DNA of 29,997 nucleotides from Flavobacterium sp. UBA6203 (GTDB lineage: Bacteria; Bacteroidota; Bacteroidia; Flavobacteriales; Flavobacteriaceae). Below are positions 1 through 9,881 of this stretch, in pieces. The notes beneath the pieces are model-generated. The model was given only the letters and a program-made list of their open reading frames with translations, did not search any database and was not told the DNA's origin. The DNA lies in assembly GCA_002421645.1 (NCBI GenBank), contig DIST01000046.1, positions 1 through 29,997 on the forward strand, in the 5' to 3' direction. How positions within the stretch are numbered: position 1 is the stretch's first letter; every line of letters starts with the position of its first letter. The position numbers and the translations under genes are program-made.

Positions 1-1369
1 ATCTTTCAAAACCTAATCCGAAACCAGAGTGAACAGCCGAACCGAATCTTCTAGTGTCTAAATACCACCAAAGTTCTTCTTCGTCGATTCCTAAGGCTTT
101 CATTTTTTCTACTAATACATCATAACGTTCTTCTCTTTGCGAACCTCCAACGATTTCTCCAATTCCAGGGAATAAGATATCCATTGCTCTAACGGTTTCT
201 TTTCCTGGCTCAGTGTTGTCGTTCAAACGCATGTAAAACGCTTTAATTTTTGCTGGATAATCAAATAAAATTACCGGACATTTAAAGTGTTTTTCCACTA
301 AGAAACGTTCGTGCTCGCTTTGTAAATCGGCACCCCATTCGTTAATGATGTATTGGAATTTTTTCTTTTTATTTGGTGTTGAGTCTTTTAAAATATCAAT
401 AGCTTCAGTATAAGAAACACGTTTGAAGTTGTTGTCTAATACAAAACTTAATTTTTCTAATAACGTCATTTCGCTTCTATCCGCTTGTGGTTTTGATTTT
501 TCTTCTTCTAAAAGTCTTGCTTCTAAGAATTTCAAATCATCGCCACATTTGTCAACCGTATATTTAATAACGTATTTGATGAAATCTTCAGCCAAATCCA
601 TGTTGTCTGCCAAATCATTGAAAGCAACTTCAGGCTCAATCATCCAAAACTCAGCTAAGTGACGTGAAGTGTTTGAATTTTCTGCACGGAATGTTGGTCC
701 AAACGTATAAATTTGACCTAAAGCCATAGCAAAAGTTTCACCTTCTAACTGTCCAGAAACGGTTAAGTTGGTTTGTTTTCCGAAGAAATCTTCTTTGTAG
801 TTGATACTTCCGTCTTCGTTTCTTGGAGCCGAACCATCGATTGGCAAAGAAGTTACTTGAAACATTTCTCCAGCACCTTCAGCATCAGAACCTGTTATGA
901 TTGGTGTATTCACATAGAAAAATCCTTTCTCTTGGAAATATTGGTGTACTGCAAATGCTAACGTTGAACGCACACGCATGATAGCCCCAAAAGCATTGGT
1001 TCTAACACGTAAATGAGCATTTTCGCGTAAAAATTCTAAAGAGTGTTTTTTTGGTTGCATTGGGAATTTTTCCGCATCACTATCGCCTAAAATCTCTAAT
1101 TTCGTTACTTGAATTTCTACTTTTTGTCCAGCACCACGGCTTTCTGCCAAAGTTCCAGTAACGCAAATAGCAGCTCCAGTTGTAATTCTTTTTAAGGTTT
1201 CGTCTGGTGTGTTTTCAAAATCTACCACACACTGAATATTATGAATGGTCGAACCATCGTTCAACGCAATAAATTGATTGTTTCTAAATGTTCTAACCCA
1301 ACCTTTTGCTGTTACTTCATGTAATGTTTTCGTGCTGTTTAAAAGGTCTATAACTTTTGAGTGTTTCAT
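1..1369 (-). CDS. asnS: Asparaginyl-tRNA synthetase, C-terminus cut by window edge
   Basis: Class IIb synthetase that charges tRNA-Asn with asparagine in the cytoplasm, using ATP. The translation starts [12 protein letters not shown] and carries an N-terminal OB-fold anticodon-binding region (about residues 17-105). The class II core follows, with a motif 2 region near residue 235 ([16 protein letters not shown]) and, at the window edge near residue 446, the start of motif 3 ([13 protein letters not shown]). About 456 codons are visible; the family is usually near 480 in Bacteroidetes, so only some 20-25 C-terminal residues should be missing. The [10 protein letters not shown] signature favours AsnRS over AspRS. 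A TATATTTG -7 box lies 21 bases upstream, right after the stop codon of the RND gene, so asnS probably has its own promoter. Confidence 0.96.
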   Translation of the reverse strand, partial: MKHSKVIDLLNSTKTLHEVTAKGWVRTFRNNQFIALNDGSTIHNIQCVVDFENTPDETLKRITTGAAICVTGTLAESRGAGQKVEIQVTKLEILGDSDAEKFPMQPKKHSLEFLRENAHLRVRTNAFGAIMRVRSTLAFAVHQYFQEKGFFYVNTPIITGSDAEGAGEMFQVTSLPIDGSAPRNEDGSINYKEDFFGKQTNLTVSGQLEGETFAMALGQIYTFGPTFRAENSNTSRHLAEFWMIEPEVAFNDLADNMDLAEDFIKYVIKYTVDKCGDDLKFLEARLLEEEKSKPQADRSEMTLLEKLSFVLDNNFKRVSYTEAIDILKDSTPNKKKKFQYIINEWGADLQSEHERFLVEKHFKCPVILFDYPAKIKAFYMRLNDNTEPGKETVRAMDILFPGIGEIVGGSQREERYDVLVEKMKALGIDEEELWWYLDTRRFGSAVHSGFGLGFER

Positions 1370-1390
1370 TTCTTTATGTATTATATAATG

Positions 1391-1398
1391 CAAATATA
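1391..1398 (-). promoter_or_regulatory. asnS -7 promoter box
   Basis: Reads TATATTTG on the minus strand, a perfect match to the Bacteroidetes -7 consensus TAnnTTTG, 21 bases before the asnS start. It fills the short gap behind the upstream RND gene. No clear -33 TTG is seen at the expected distance. Confidence 0.65.
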
Positions 1399-3810
1399 CT
1401 ATTTCTCGTTTGAATTTTCTTCTTCAATATCTTCTGCTAAAATATCTAATGTTGGTTCTAAAAATTCTTGTTGGTTAGCAATCGTTTTATCTAACGAAAG
1501 TAATAATGCTGGTAACAAGATTAGGTTTGAAATCATTGCAAAAAGTAATGTTGTAGCAACTAATCCTCCTAATGCTACAGTTCCGCCAAAGCTAGACAAT
1601 GTAAATACTGAGAATCCAAAGAACAACACTACTGAAGTGTAAAACATACTAATTCCTGCTTCTTTTAGTGTAGCGTAAACAGATCGTTTTATTTTCCAAT
1701 CGTTAGCTTTTAACTCTTGACGGTATTTCGCCAAAAAGTGAATCGTATCATCCACCGATATTCCAAACGCAATACTAAATACTAATATGGTGGATGGTTT
1801 AATTGGAATTCCAAAATAACCCATTAATCCAGCAGTCATTACTAATGGTAATATGTTTGGTAATAATGAAACGATTATCATCTTGAAAGAACGGAACATA
1901 TATGCCATTAATAGTGAAATTAAAACAATAGCAAAAATTAGCGATTGTACTAAATTGTCAATTAAGTAATGGGTTCCTTTTTCAAAAACATAAGCTTTTC
2001 CTGTTAGTGAAACTTCATAGCGTTCTTTTGGGAAAATGTGATTGATTTTGTCTTGTAAACGTTCTTCAATTTTTTGCATTTTGTCTGTACCAATATCTCG
2101 CATAAAAGTAGTGATGCGTGCATATTGCCCAGTACTATCAACATAGCTTTTCAGCATATTCTCGTTTCCTTTTTTAGTCGAATTTTTTATGTACGATAAA
2201 ATGAAAGCTTCTTCTTGTTTGGTAGGCAATTCGTAGTATTCAGGATTTCCGTTGTAGTAAGCTTGTTTTGAATATTTAACTAAATTAACAATAGAAACAG
2301 GTTTAGATAATTCAGGAATTTCTTCAATTGTTTCTTGAAGTTCTTCTATTCGTTTTAATGTTACTGATTTTAAAGCGCCTTTAGGTTTTTTAGTATCAAT
2401 AACAATTTCTAATGGCATAACACCATCAAATTCTTTTTCATAAAATAAAATATCTTTGTAAAAAGGTGCCTTTTTTGGCATATCTTCAATAATGCTTCCA
2501 GAAATTTTAATTTGATAAATTCCAATAATTCCCATCACTAAAATCCCAATGGCTGTAGAAAAAACGGCAATTCGATGATGTCTAATCGTGTTTTCAATCC
2601 AGTGAATAAATTTAGCCATATAGTTTTTGCCAAGATGTGCTAAATGTTTTTCCTTAGGCATTGGCATATAACTGTAAACAATTGGAATGATAATTAAACA
2701 AAGTATAAATAAGAAAACAATGTTTAATGAAGCTACAATTCCAAATTCTTTCAATAATTTACTATCTGTAAAAATGAATGTTCCAAAACCAGCAGCAGTA
2801 GTTAAATTCGTCATTAAAGTGGCATTCCCTACTTTAGAGATTACCCTTTGTAAGGATTTGGCTTTATTTCCATGATTTTTAATTTCTTGCTGGTATTTGT
2901 TGATAAGGAAAATACAGTTAGGAATTCCGATAACAATAATTAATGGTGGAATAATTGCTGTTAAAACGGTTATTTCATAATGTAACAAACCTAGCGTTCC
3001 AAACGACCACATTACCCCAATAATTACCACAAACATGGAAACCATGGTGGCTCTGAAACTTCTAAAAAAGAAAAAGAATAATAATGAAGTAATTCCAAGT
3101 GCTGCACCAACGAACAATCCAATTTCACTAATAATGCTATTAGCATTCAGTGTTCTAATGTATGGCATTCCAGAAACACGAAGATCTAATCCGGTTTCTT
3201 TTTCGAAGGCGTTAATTCTGTCTTGGTTAAGATGTTTTTCAATAAATTGTTTTCTTGCAGGTGTGTTTACAATTTTTTTATCCATGTAAATAGCAAAACG
3301 CACTGCACCACTTTCTTTATTGAACAGCATGCCTTCATAGAAAGGTAAATCGTTGAAAAACTCTTTTTCCTTTTCTTTTAAATAGGTGTCAGAAATACTA
3401 TCATTATTAATAAAAGAAACTAATTTGAATTTTTGTTCTAATGTATCTTTCTCAAGTACTTTTAAATCTTCAATAGATAAGGTAAGTTCAACTGCTTTAT
3501 CCTTTTTTATTTCGGCAATGAATTTTTCCCAAGCTTTAATGTTTTTCTCATTAAAAAAGGTTTTGTCTTTAAATCCTAAGACAACTAGATTTCCTTCTTC
3601 ACCAAATTTTTCTAAAAAAGAATTGTATTGAATGTTTACTTCATGATCATCAGGTAATAAATTAGCTTCAGTAAAGGTAAAACGCATGTTTTTCCACTGA
3701 AAACTCATGAAAATCGTAAAAAGTAAAACAAGAACTAATAAAAAAACTCGATTTCTTAAAACTCTACTGGCAATATAATCCCAAAAACTGGTGCTTAACC
3801 ACTTTAACAT
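1399..3810 (-). CDS. RND-superfamily (MMPL/Patched-like) exporter
   Basis: An 803-residue inner-membrane transporter of the RND superfamily, COG1033 'predicted exporter' type. The architecture is duplicated: a membrane segment near residues 20-37, a periplasmic loop, a cluster of about five membrane segments (roughly 220-385), another single segment near 410-430, a second loop, and a final cluster (roughly 625-785). The second cluster has the characteristic [18 protein letters not shown] stretch. It is proton-driven by family analogy; the substrate is unknown, with lipids or hydrophobic compounds being common in this clade. No membrane-fusion or outer-membrane partner gene is adjacent, so it is unlikely to be a classic tripartite AcrB-type pump. 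It has its own -7 box (TACCTTTG). Confident in the superfamily, not in the cargo. Confidence 0.9.
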   Translation of the reverse strand: MLKWLSTSFWDYIASRVLRNRVFLLVLVLLFTIFMSFQWKNMRFTFTEANLLPDDHEVNIQYNSFLEKFGEEGNLVVLGFKDKTFFNEKNIKAWEKFIAEIKKDKAVELTLSIEDLKVLEKDTLEQKFKLVSFINNDSISDTYLKEKEKEFFNDLPFYEGMLFNKESGAVRFAIYMDKKIVNTPARKQFIEKHLNQDRINAFEKETGLDLRVSGMPYIRTLNANSIISEIGLFVGAALGITSLLFFFFFRSFRATMVSMFVVIIGVMWSFGTLGLLHYEITVLTAIIPPLIIVIGIPNCIFLINKYQQEIKNHGNKAKSLQRVISKVGNATLMTNLTTAAGFGTFIFTDSKLLKEFGIVASLNIVFLFILCLIIIPIVYSYMPMPKEKHLAHLGKNYMAKFIHWIENTIRHHRIAVFSTAIGILVMGIIGIYQIKISGSIIEDMPKKAPFYKDILFYEKEFDGVMPLEIVIDTKKPKGALKSVTLKRIEELQETIEEIPELSKPVSIVNLVKYSKQAYYNGNPEYYELPTKQEEAFILSYIKNSTKKGNENMLKSYVDSTGQYARITTFMRDIGTDKMQKIEERLQDKINHIFPKERYEVSLTGKAYVFEKGTHYLIDNLVQSLIFAIVLISLLMAYMFRSFKMIIVSLLPNILPLVMTAGLMGYFGIPIKPSTILVFSIAFGISVDDTIHFLAKYRQELKANDWKIKRSVYATLKEAGISMFYTSVVLFFGFSVFTLSSFGGTVALGGLVATTLLFAMISNLILLPALLLSLDKTIANQQEFLEPTLDILAEDIEEENSNEK

Positions 3811-3828
3811 CTCTCAAAAATTAGGGTG

Positions 3829-3836
3829 CAAAGGTA
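3829..3836 (-). promoter_or_regulatory. RND exporter -7 promoter box
   Basis: Reads TACCTTTG on the minus strand, matching TAnnTTTG, 18 bases upstream of the exporter's ATG. Confidence 0.65.
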
Positions 3837-3885
3837 AGTATTATTGCTTAAAATATTGGGTTTGAGCGGAATTTTTAAGTTAAAA

Positions 3886-6369
3886 TTAAAAACCTAAATC
3901 AAGATAGTAAGAAACTTTTATGGCGATGTTGTCATCAAAATTAGGTAATTGGTTGGGGCCATATCTGTAAAAGGCAACTAAGCCAAAACCTTTGAAGATT
4001 TTATTGCATTCAACTCCACTTTCAAAAAAACCGTCTTCAAGAGTTTTATATCCAATTCCAACATGTTGATTGTTTTTATTGTTTGAACCCACTGCCATTC
4101 TAGTAACGACAGTAAATTCAGGATTAATCTTGTATCCAAGACGAATTTTATTAAAAGTATGTTTTAATTGTAAAGAAGCATATTTGTTGGAGAAAAATTC
4201 GTTAAAATACATGGTTTCAAAACTGTTTTTTCCTGCAAATGTTATTCGTTGAAGAATGGCATCTCTATTTAAATTATTGGGAACAATACTGTATAAATGT
4301 GTAATTGGAACATCGCCAAATGCTATACCAGTTTGCAATAAAATCGAACTTTTTTGACCTGACAAAAATGGCAATTCATAATAAGTTTTGAAATCTAGTT
4401 TTGAGAAAACGAAATCATTTTCAAGTAAATTGGGTAATGTTTGGATATACTGAATTGAAAATTTTGGATGTCTTTTTTCATATTCAATTTTTCCAACAGG
4501 TGTTTGCATGTAATTACTGAATGGATTCCATTGAATTGCTAATTGTAATGCAGTAATGGTGTAATTGGTATAAGATTTTCCGTCATTTATAAATGTGTAA
4601 TCAAAAAGAGGCTGAATTTGATTATGAGAAATTCCAAAATAGCTTGAGGTTTTTGGTAAAAACTTACTCTCAATAAAAGCCGAACTCATCTTGTTATTAT
4701 AAAATGTGGAAATATTTATTGGTCGAGGATCATAGATTTTAAATCTTCGTGAATCAGTTACAAAGTTAGTTTGAGCAATTTCGCTTATATCATCAGTATA
4801 AGAAGCGCTTACCCAAGTTTCCGAATTATTGTGAATTAGATAGGAAGGGGTTATCCCAAATTTAAATTCGTCATCCTTTAATCCATAAGCGCCATAAAAA
4901 GCTACTTTGTATTTATCAGATAATTTCGAATTGGTTACTGCGCCTAAGCCAAAACGGAATCCTTCAAAATTATTATATTTTACAATACTTCTTAAGTCAA
5001 TATCAAATATAGAAATTGGTACATATCCATTAATAATTTTTCGACCTAGAAATATTTTATGCTCGATTTTTTCGGAAAGTGATAAACTATCAATAGAAGT
5101 ATAGGTGCGAAGTTTTCTTTTATCTAAACTGTCCTTTTTAAAAACGGACCAATATTCGTTATCTCTTTTTAAACTATTCTCTGGAATTTCAATCTTTACT
5201 CTTGGTTTAGAAATTTCAACTTTTTTATTAATTTCTATATCAAAAGGAGTTGATTCAATGACCACAAAAGCATGATCTGTGGCATTATTATTTTCAATTT
5301 CTTCTAGGCTAGAGCTAAATTTTATGGTTCCTCCTAATATTTTAATGTCTTCATGATTATTGCCTTTTGAAACTCTAAATTTTCGGTTTTTTGGAAACCA
5401 GATATCAAATTCTTTTTTATAGTCAAATGTATAGGTTGCATTAATATTTACTACTCCATAAATTCTGAAATAGGCTTGTGCGATTGCATAATTTTCGGTA
5501 TCTATATAAAGTAGTCCTCTTAACCTGTTTGTGTTCAGTTTTTTAGGCTCAAAATAAATTCGATAAGAGCTTCTTCCTTCAATTTTAACCGTATCAATTA
5601 GCTTATAATTGTAGAGTCTTCTGCCATAGTTAGATATCGGATTTTGAACTGGAATTTCAAGAATTTCAAATGGATTTTCATACACTGAATAGGAAATAAG
5701 TTTTAAACCTAAGTACTCATAAATAGGCTGTTCAAAACCTGCCATTCTTGTAGCTAAAATGGTTTCTTTATTTTGTTTTTGATGGTGCTGTATTAAATTT
5801 ACTTTCTCCGTTTGATACAGATGTTGTTTTTCCGAAAATTTTTTGAATTTGTAATTTGTTGAATCCAATTTCATAATTGGACTTCTAAGGAGTCTTTTTT
5901 TATAAATGGTATCTATTTTAGAGGAGATACTGTCTGGATTTGCCGTTACTTGAACGTACTCATAATTTTTGTATTGAAAATTTTCTAATCGTTTTTCAGG
6001 ATCGTTTAATTTTCGGTTTTCAATTACTTTTTTGATGATATTATTTACTTCAATATCACTGTAAATTTCTGTTTTTTTTTCGTTTAAATCGTTAACAAGT
6101 TTAATTGTAATGAATTGAATTTCCTTTTGCGGATAAAAGGTCTTTTCATAATATCCTTTAAAATTTACTCTTACTGGAATTTTGAAATCTTTTACATCAA
6201 TTGTAAATTTCCCTTCCCAATCGGCATTGAATTTTTTATTATCATAAGAAATTGAAGCAAAAGCGATGGGAACTTTTGAATCAAAGTCGATAATTTGTCC
6301 TTTAATTTTGGTTTGTGCTACAGAACTAAGAGAAATGAAAAAGCACAAAAAAAGCCAAAAGTATTTCAT
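3886..6369 (-). CDS. DUF5686 / carboxypeptidase-like regulatory domain outer-membrane protein
   Basis: An 827-residue exported protein of a Bacteroidetes family. It begins with a signal peptide (MKYFWLFLCFFISLSSVAQ). A CarboxypepD_reg-like beta-sandwich follows (about residues 20-100, from KIKGQIIDFDSKVPIAFASI), then the long DUF5686 region. The C-terminal half is rich in alternating aromatic/polar strands and ends in YYLDLGF, as expected for an outer-membrane beta-barrel; this placement is inferred. Function unknown. An in-frame ATG 30 bases further upstream is rejected because it would put the signal peptide inside the protein and lies upstream of the -7 box at 6387-6394. It follows frr on the same strand, separated by a terminator. 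Confidence 0.85.
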   Translation of the reverse strand: MKYFWLFLCFFISLSSVAQTKIKGQIIDFDSKVPIAFASISYDNKKFNADWEGKFTIDVKDFKIPVRVNFKGYYEKTFYPQKEIQFITIKLVNDLNEKKTEIYSDIEVNNIIKKVIENRKLNDPEKRLENFQYKNYEYVQVTANPDSISSKIDTIYKKRLLRSPIMKLDSTNYKFKKFSEKQHLYQTEKVNLIQHHQKQNKETILATRMAGFEQPIYEYLGLKLISYSVYENPFEILEIPVQNPISNYGRRLYNYKLIDTVKIEGRSSYRIYFEPKKLNTNRLRGLLYIDTENYAIAQAYFRIYGVVNINATYTFDYKKEFDIWFPKNRKFRVSKGNNHEDIKILGGTIKFSSSLEEIENNNATDHAFVVIESTPFDIEINKKVEISKPRVKIEIPENSLKRDNEYWSVFKKDSLDKRKLRTYTSIDSLSLSEKIEHKIFLGRKIINGYVPISIFDIDLRSIVKYNNFEGFRFGLGAVTNSKLSDKYKVAFYGAYGLKDDEFKFGITPSYLIHNNSETWVSASYTDDISEIAQTNFVTDSRRFKIYDPRPINISTFYNNKMSSAFIESKFLPKTSSYFGISHNQIQPLFDYTFINDGKSYTNYTITALQLAIQWNPFSNYMQTPVGKIEYEKRHPKFSIQYIQTLPNLLENDFVFSKLDFKTYYELPFLSGQKSSILLQTGIAFGDVPITHLYSIVPNNLNRDAILQRITFAGKNSFETMYFNEFFSNKYASLQLKHTFNKIRLGYKINPEFTVVTRMAVGSNNKNNQHVGIGYKTLEDGFFESGVECNKIFKGFGLVAFYRYGPNQLPNFDDNIAIKVSYYLDLGF

Positions 6370-6386
6370 GAAAGGTTTATTTCTTA

Positions 6387-6394
6387 CAAAGATA
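6387..6394 (-). promoter_or_regulatory. DUF5686 gene -7 promoter box
   Basis: Reads TATCTTTG on the minus strand, an exact TAnnTTTG match just after the frr terminator and 17 bases before the ATG at 6369. It decides the start codon of the downstream gene. Confidence 0.65.
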
Positions 6395-6401
6395 TTCAAA
6401 A

Positions 6402-6430
6402 TAAAAAATCCCGACTACGAATCGGGATTT
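6402..6430 (-). terminator. Rho-independent terminator after frr
   Basis: A perfect 9-bp stem (AAATCCCGA at 6406-6414 with TCGGGATTT at 6422-6430) and 7-base loop. On the minus strand it is followed by a run of T. It lies 5 bases beyond the frr stop codon and closes the pyrH-frr operon. Confidence 0.85.
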
Positions 6431-6435
6431 AAAAT

Positions 6436-6999
6436 TTATACTTTCATGATTTCAGCTTCTTTAACGGCTAAAAGCTCTTCAATTTTCTTGATGAACGCAT
6501 CTGTTAATTTTTGAACATCTTCTTCTGCTTTTTTACAGATGTCTTCTGCGGTTCCATTTTTTTCTTCTTTTTTGATATCCGTATTCGCATCTTTTCTGTG
6601 ATTTCGGATACCAATTTTTGCTTCTTCAGCTTCGTGCTTTGCTTGTTTTACTAAGTCACGTCTTCTTTCTTCTGTTAAAGCAGGAATGTTGATGATAATA
6701 TTTTCACCATTGTTCATTGGGTTTAACCCTAAATTAGCAATCATAATTGCTTTTTCAATTGGGCCTAACATATTTTTTTCCCAAGGCGTAACGGTTAATG
6801 TTCTCGCATCAGGAGCATTGATATTAGCTACTTGCGAAATAGGCGTTTGAGAACCGTAATAGTCTACAAAAACACCACCTAACATTTGTGGAGAAGCTTT
6901 TCCAGCTCTAATATTTAAGAATTCTTTTTCTAAATGGGCAATCGAACCATTCATGGCTTCTTTTGCACTGTCTAAAATAAAATTAATTTCTTCTGTCAT
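6436..6999 (-). CDS. frr: Ribosome recycling factor
   Basis: Cytoplasmic translation factor that, with EF-G, splits the post-termination ribosome. At 187 residues it matches the usual length of about 185. Diagnostic stretches are FLNIRAGKASPQML near residue 27, the NINAPDARTLTVTPWEKNML segment, and PALTEERRRDLVKQAKHEAE in the long helical arm. It lies 28 bases downstream of pyrH on the same strand, the usual order in Bacteroidetes and many other bacteria, and ends at a strong terminator. No promoter box of its own is evident, so it is probably co-transcribed with pyrH. Confidence 0.97.
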   Translation of the reverse strand: MTEEINFILDSAKEAMNGSIAHLEKEFLNIRAGKASPQMLGGVFVDYYGSQTPISQVANINAPDARTLTVTPWEKNMLGPIEKAIMIANLGLNPMNNGENIIINIPALTEERRRDLVKQAKHEAEEAKIGIRNHRKDANTDIKKEEKNGTAEDICKKAEEDVQKLTDAFIKKIEELLAVKEAEIMKV

Positions 7000-7027
7000 C
7001 GCTCTTTATTTTTACTTCGTACTTTAA

Positions 7028-7735
7028 TTATATGGTAACGGTTGTTCCGATAGTTTCACCTTCACAAACTTTTAATAAATTTCCATCTTTATTCATATCA
7101 AATACGATTATAGGTAATTTATTTTCTTGACTTAATGTGAAAGCCGTTGTATCCATTACATTTAATCCTTTTGCTAATACATCTTCAAATGATATGTAAT
7201 CAAATTTTACAGCATCTGGATTTTTCTCTGGGTCGGCATTGTAAACACCATCTACACGAGTTCCTTTTAAAATTACATCAGCACCCACTTCAATTCCTCT
7301 TAAAACTGCTGCTGTATCTGTTGTAAAGTACGGATTTCCTGTTCCAGCACCAAAAATTACAATTCTGCCTTTTTCTAAATGGCGTGTAGCTCTTCTTTTG
7401 ATATAAGGTTCAGCAATAGCTTCAATTTTCAAAGCGGTTTGTAAACGCGTTTGCATTCCAGCTTCTTCTAAAGCACCTTGTAGCGCCATTCCGTTAATAA
7501 CTGTTGCCAACATTCCCATGTAATCACCTTGCACTCTGTCCATTCCGTTGCTCGCACCAGCTACACCTCTAAAAATGTTTCCACCACCAATAACGATTGC
7601 AATTTCTACACCTTTATCGTGAATTTGTTTAATTTCGGCAGCATACTCAGCAAGGCGTTTTGGGTCAATTCCGTATTGTCTATCACCCATTAAAGCTTCA
7701 CCGCTTAATTTTAGAAGAATTCTTTTGTACTTCAT
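7028..7735 (-). CDS. pyrH: Uridylate kinase
   Basis: Phosphorylates UMP to UDP with ATP in pyrimidine nucleotide synthesis; a hexameric cytoplasmic enzyme of the amino-acid kinase fold. The 235-residue sequence shows the N-terminal ATP site [11 protein letters not shown], the glycine loop [10 protein letters not shown], and the late signature [13 protein letters not shown] followed by [13 protein letters not shown]. Length is typical. It is the first gene of a pyrH-frr operon and is preceded by a perfect TATATTTG -7 box. Confidence 0.97.
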   Translation of the reverse strand: MKYKRILLKLSGEALMGDRQYGIDPKRLAEYAAEIKQIHDKGVEIAIVIGGGNIFRGVAGASNGMDRVQGDYMGMLATVINGMALQGALEEAGMQTRLQTALKIEAIAEPYIKRRATRHLEKGRIVIFGAGTGNPYFTTDTAAVLRGIEVGADVILKGTRVDGVYNADPEKNPDAVKFDYISFEDVLAKGLNVMDTTAFTLSQENKLPIIVFDMNKDGNLLKVCEGETIGTTVTI

Positions 7736-7755
7736 CGTGTTGTTTATTTGTGGTG

Positions 7756-7763
7756 CAAATATA
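7756..7763 (-). promoter_or_regulatory. pyrH-frr operon -7 promoter box
   Basis: Reads TATATTTG followed by GCACC on the minus strand, matching TAnnTTTG, 20 bases upstream of the pyrH ATG. Confidence 0.65.
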
Positions 7764-7800
7764 GTTAAATAGCTTTTTTTAGAAAAAAATGTTTTAACAA

Positions 7801-8589
7801 TTATATATCTAAATTTTGAAATGATTTTTTAGCCTCGTTGTATCCAATCTCAAAAATGGCATCCATTTTAGTTTTACTGGTTTCAAATGTACTAAAATTA
7901 GCCAATTCCTTAGGCTCAATAACCCAATCGCATAAATTAAACTTCTGATAATTATAATTGGCATATAATAAATCGAAGGCTCTACTAGTAACTGATTTAA
8001 TCGATTTTAAGTCTTTGGATTCTATATTTTGAATTGGACTCACATAAACTCCAATCAAATAGTCGCATCTTCCTTGTAAAATATCGGTGGGGAAATGATT
8101 TAAAATACCACCATCGCTATACAATTTGTTGTTGATTTCATAAGGAGACAGCATTCCTGGAAAAGAAGAAGAAGCTAAAATGGCATCGATAAGTTTTGTT
8201 TCGGAATTAAAAATTTTGAGTTTTCCTTTAACCAAATCGGTTGCCGTGATGTAAGCTGGAATTTTTAAATCACCAATGGTAGTTTCTCCAAGCATTTCGG
8301 TAAAATAACTTTTAAAGGATTCCGAATCAATCAATCCAGCTTTTTTGAACGTAAAATGTTTCCAATGAAAAAAGTAAACCGATTTGAAGAATTCTAGAAT
8401 TTCCTCTGGTGTTTTTCCAAAAGCAAATAATCCGCCTACAATAGCACCAGCACTTGTTCCAGCAATACATGAAGGTTGGATGCCTTGTTCAGTTAAAAAT
8501 TGCAAAGCACCAGCATGCGCAATTCCTTTAGAACCACCACCCGACAATACAATTCCGATAGATTTTGATGGATTTTCCATATGTAACAT
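7801..8589 (-). CDS. Patatin-like phospholipase family protein
   Basis: A predicted Ser-Asp dyad lipid acyl hydrolase of about 262 residues. Visible motifs are the oxyanion loop [11 protein letters not shown] (residues 17-27), the nucleophile elbow GTSAG with Ser46, and SDGG with catalytic Asp159. It resembles the single-domain RssA/YlbK-like bacterial group. There is no signal peptide, so it is probably cytoplasmic or peripheral at the membrane. The substrate is unknown. Two in-frame ATGs (8589 and 8580) both lie downstream of the -7 box at 8607-8614, so the start is uncertain by three codons. It diverges from the thioredoxin-fold gene. Confidence 0.92.
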   Translation of the reverse strand: MLHMENPSKSIGIVLSGGGSKGIAHAGALQFLTEQGIQPSCIAGTSAGAIVGGLFAFGKTPEEILEFFKSVYFFHWKHFTFKKAGLIDSESFKSYFTEMLGETTIGDLKIPAYITATDLVKGKLKIFNSETKLIDAILASSSFPGMLSPYEINNKLYSDGGILNHFPTDILQGRCDYLIGVYVSPIQNIESKDLKSIKSVTSRAFDLLYANYNYQKFNLCDWVIEPKELANFSTFETSKTKMDAIFEIGYNEAKKSFQNLDI

Positions 8590-8606
8590 TTCTTACAGAT
8601 AATTAC

Positions 8607-8614
8607 CAAAATTA
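8607..8614 (-). promoter_or_regulatory. Patatin gene -7 promoter box
   Basis: Reads TAATTTTG on the minus strand, matching TAnnTTTG, and lies only 4 bases from the plus-strand box of the divergent thioredoxin gene. Confidence 0.6.
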
Positions 8615-8618
8615 GAAT

Positions 8619-8626
8619 TAAATTTG
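8619..8626 (+). promoter_or_regulatory. Thioredoxin-fold gene -7 promoter box
   Basis: Reads TAAATTTG, matching TAnnTTTG, 18 bases before the ATG at 8645. A TTG at 8624 that could serve as an upstream start lies inside this box, which argues for the ATG. Confidence 0.6.
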
Positions 8627-8644
8627 CCAAATAAAGTTAAGAAG

Positions 8645-9250
8645 ATGATAAATACTATAAAACAAGCATTAGAAAATAGTTTTTCTTATGCCGATTACCG
8701 AAAAAAAGTAACAAGTTTAATCGCTGAAGGGAAATCTACAGGTCACGAACAATCAGCCGATTTACTTCATTATTCAGAATTAAACGAAACGAGAATGCAT
8801 CGTTTAGATAAAACTATTGAAGTAACTCCAGAGGTAAAAGCTAAATTACAAAATTTAGATAAAAAATACATTTGGTTGGTATTAAGCGAAGGTTGGTGTG
8901 GCGATGCCGCTCAAATCGTTCCTGTAATTCACAAAATGGCAGAAGTAACAGATAAAGTAGAATTAAAAATTGCTTTGCGTGATGATAACGATGCTTTAAT
9001 GCAACATTTCTTAACGAATGGAGGAAAAGCAATTCCAAAATTAATCCTTTTAGATGCTGAAACTTTAGAAGTTGTGGCGGATTGGGGTCCAAGACCTCAT
9101 GATGCAAAACAATTAATCTTAGATTACAAAGCTGCTCACGGAATTGTTGATGAAACCGCTAAAATAGAATTGCAAAAATGGTATTTACACGATAAAGGAA
9201 TTTCGATTCAGAATGAAATCGTGGAACTGCATGAAAATATCTTAGCGTAA
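8645..9250 (+). CDS. Thioredoxin family protein with single active-site Cys
   Basis: A 201-residue cytoplasmic protein with no signal peptide. The thioredoxin-like centre reads LSEGWCGDAAQIVPVI, with Cys85, and a later KAIPKLILLDAETLEVVADW segment fits the cis-Pro strand of the fold. The usual CxxC is reduced to CGDA, so a two-cysteine dithiol exchange at this site is not possible. Such WCGDAAQ-type proteins are common in Bacteroidetes; their role is not established. ATG 8645 is preferred over the TTG at 8624, which lies in the promoter box. Its last 9 bases overlap the 3' end of the convergent YiiX-like gene. Confidence 0.85.
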   Translation: MINTIKQALENSFSYADYRKKVTSLIAEGKSTGHEQSADLLHYSELNETRMHRLDKTIEVTPEVKAKLQNLDKKYIWLVLSEGWCGDAAQIVPVIHKMAEVTDKVELKIALRDDNDALMQHFLTNGGKAIPKLILLDAETLEVVADWGPRPHDAKQLILDYKAAHGIVDETAKIELQKWYLHDKGISIQNEIVELHENILA

Positions 9251-9877
9251 AGTTCCAATAATTTTCAACTTATCAGAAGTGGAAATTCCACCAGGGTTGC
9301 AACCTAGTTGACCTTCTGGAATTTCCATTTTTAGTTTCTTGTAATAATCTGCCCAAACTTCAAAATACTCATTCGATTTTGGCGATTTGAATGTCATCGG
9401 AAATAAATCAAACAATGGTTTTTTGTACGAATGCAAAAACGCATCATAAATTAATTCCGAGCAATAGTATTTTCCATTATCGTACAAATATTCATCATCA
9501 TATGGAACACCAACTTGTTGTAATGAAAACGAAATGGCTTCCGGAATGTATTTTCGGTATTTTCTTTTTAATCTTCCTACAAACATTTCTTCTTTTGTGT
9601 AGGTTTTAAAGGTTTCGTATGGTGTTACTTTTACTGCTTTTCCGGCAGCTTCAATTACGAAAATTGAATCGTTTTTGATGTAAACCATTCCTAAATGACT
9701 AAAATCTTTTCCTTGATAACCTTCGGTAACTTCGTTAATAGCTTCGCAAAGTGGGCCGCAATTCATCGATTGAAATAAAATATCGCCTGTTTTTAGTTTT
9801 ACATTTTGGGAAAAGCTAAATTGAAATAAAACAAGAAGTAAGCTTGCTAAGTATAATTTTGTTAAAAAAGTTTTCAA
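9242..9877 (-). CDS. YiiX/YebB-like NlpC/P60-fold hydrolase, TTG start
   Basis: A 211-residue exported protein of the YiiX/YebB-like papain-fold group, related to NlpC/P60 enzymes acting on cell-wall peptides or lipid amides; the substrate is unknown. It has a signal peptide (KTFLTKLYLASLLLVLFQFS, cleaved near FSQ). A His region (DFSHLGMVYIKNDS) and a Cys region (YYCSELIYDAF) probably supply the catalytic dyad; in this circularly permuted family His precedes Cys. The start is TTG: in-frame TAA at 9890-9892 leaves no upstream ATG, and the first internal Met is near residue 38, after the signal peptide. It begins 4 bases after the toxin gene's stop, so it may be translated from the same transcript. 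Confidence 0.82.
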   Translation of the reverse strand: MKTFLTKLYLASLLLVLFQFSFSQNVKLKTGDILFQSMNCGPLCEAINEVTEGYQGKDFSHLGMVYIKNDSIFVIEAAGKAVKVTPYETFKTYTKEEMFVGRLKRKYRKYIPEAISFSLQQVGVPYDDEYLYDNGKYYCSELIYDAFLHSYKKPLFDLFPMTFKSPKSNEYFEVWADYYKKLKMEIPEGQLGCNPGGISTSDKLKIIGTLR

Positions 9878-9881
9878 AAGA

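Noticed and set aside
6370..6399. Ten-residue upstream extension of the DUF5686 protein
   Set aside because: It would precede a complete signal peptide and begin upstream of the -7 box at 6387-6394.
7771..7790. Possible terminator after the patatin gene (T7-CTA-A7-like sequence)
   Set aside because: The stem would consist only of A-T pairs without any GC core, too weak to call.
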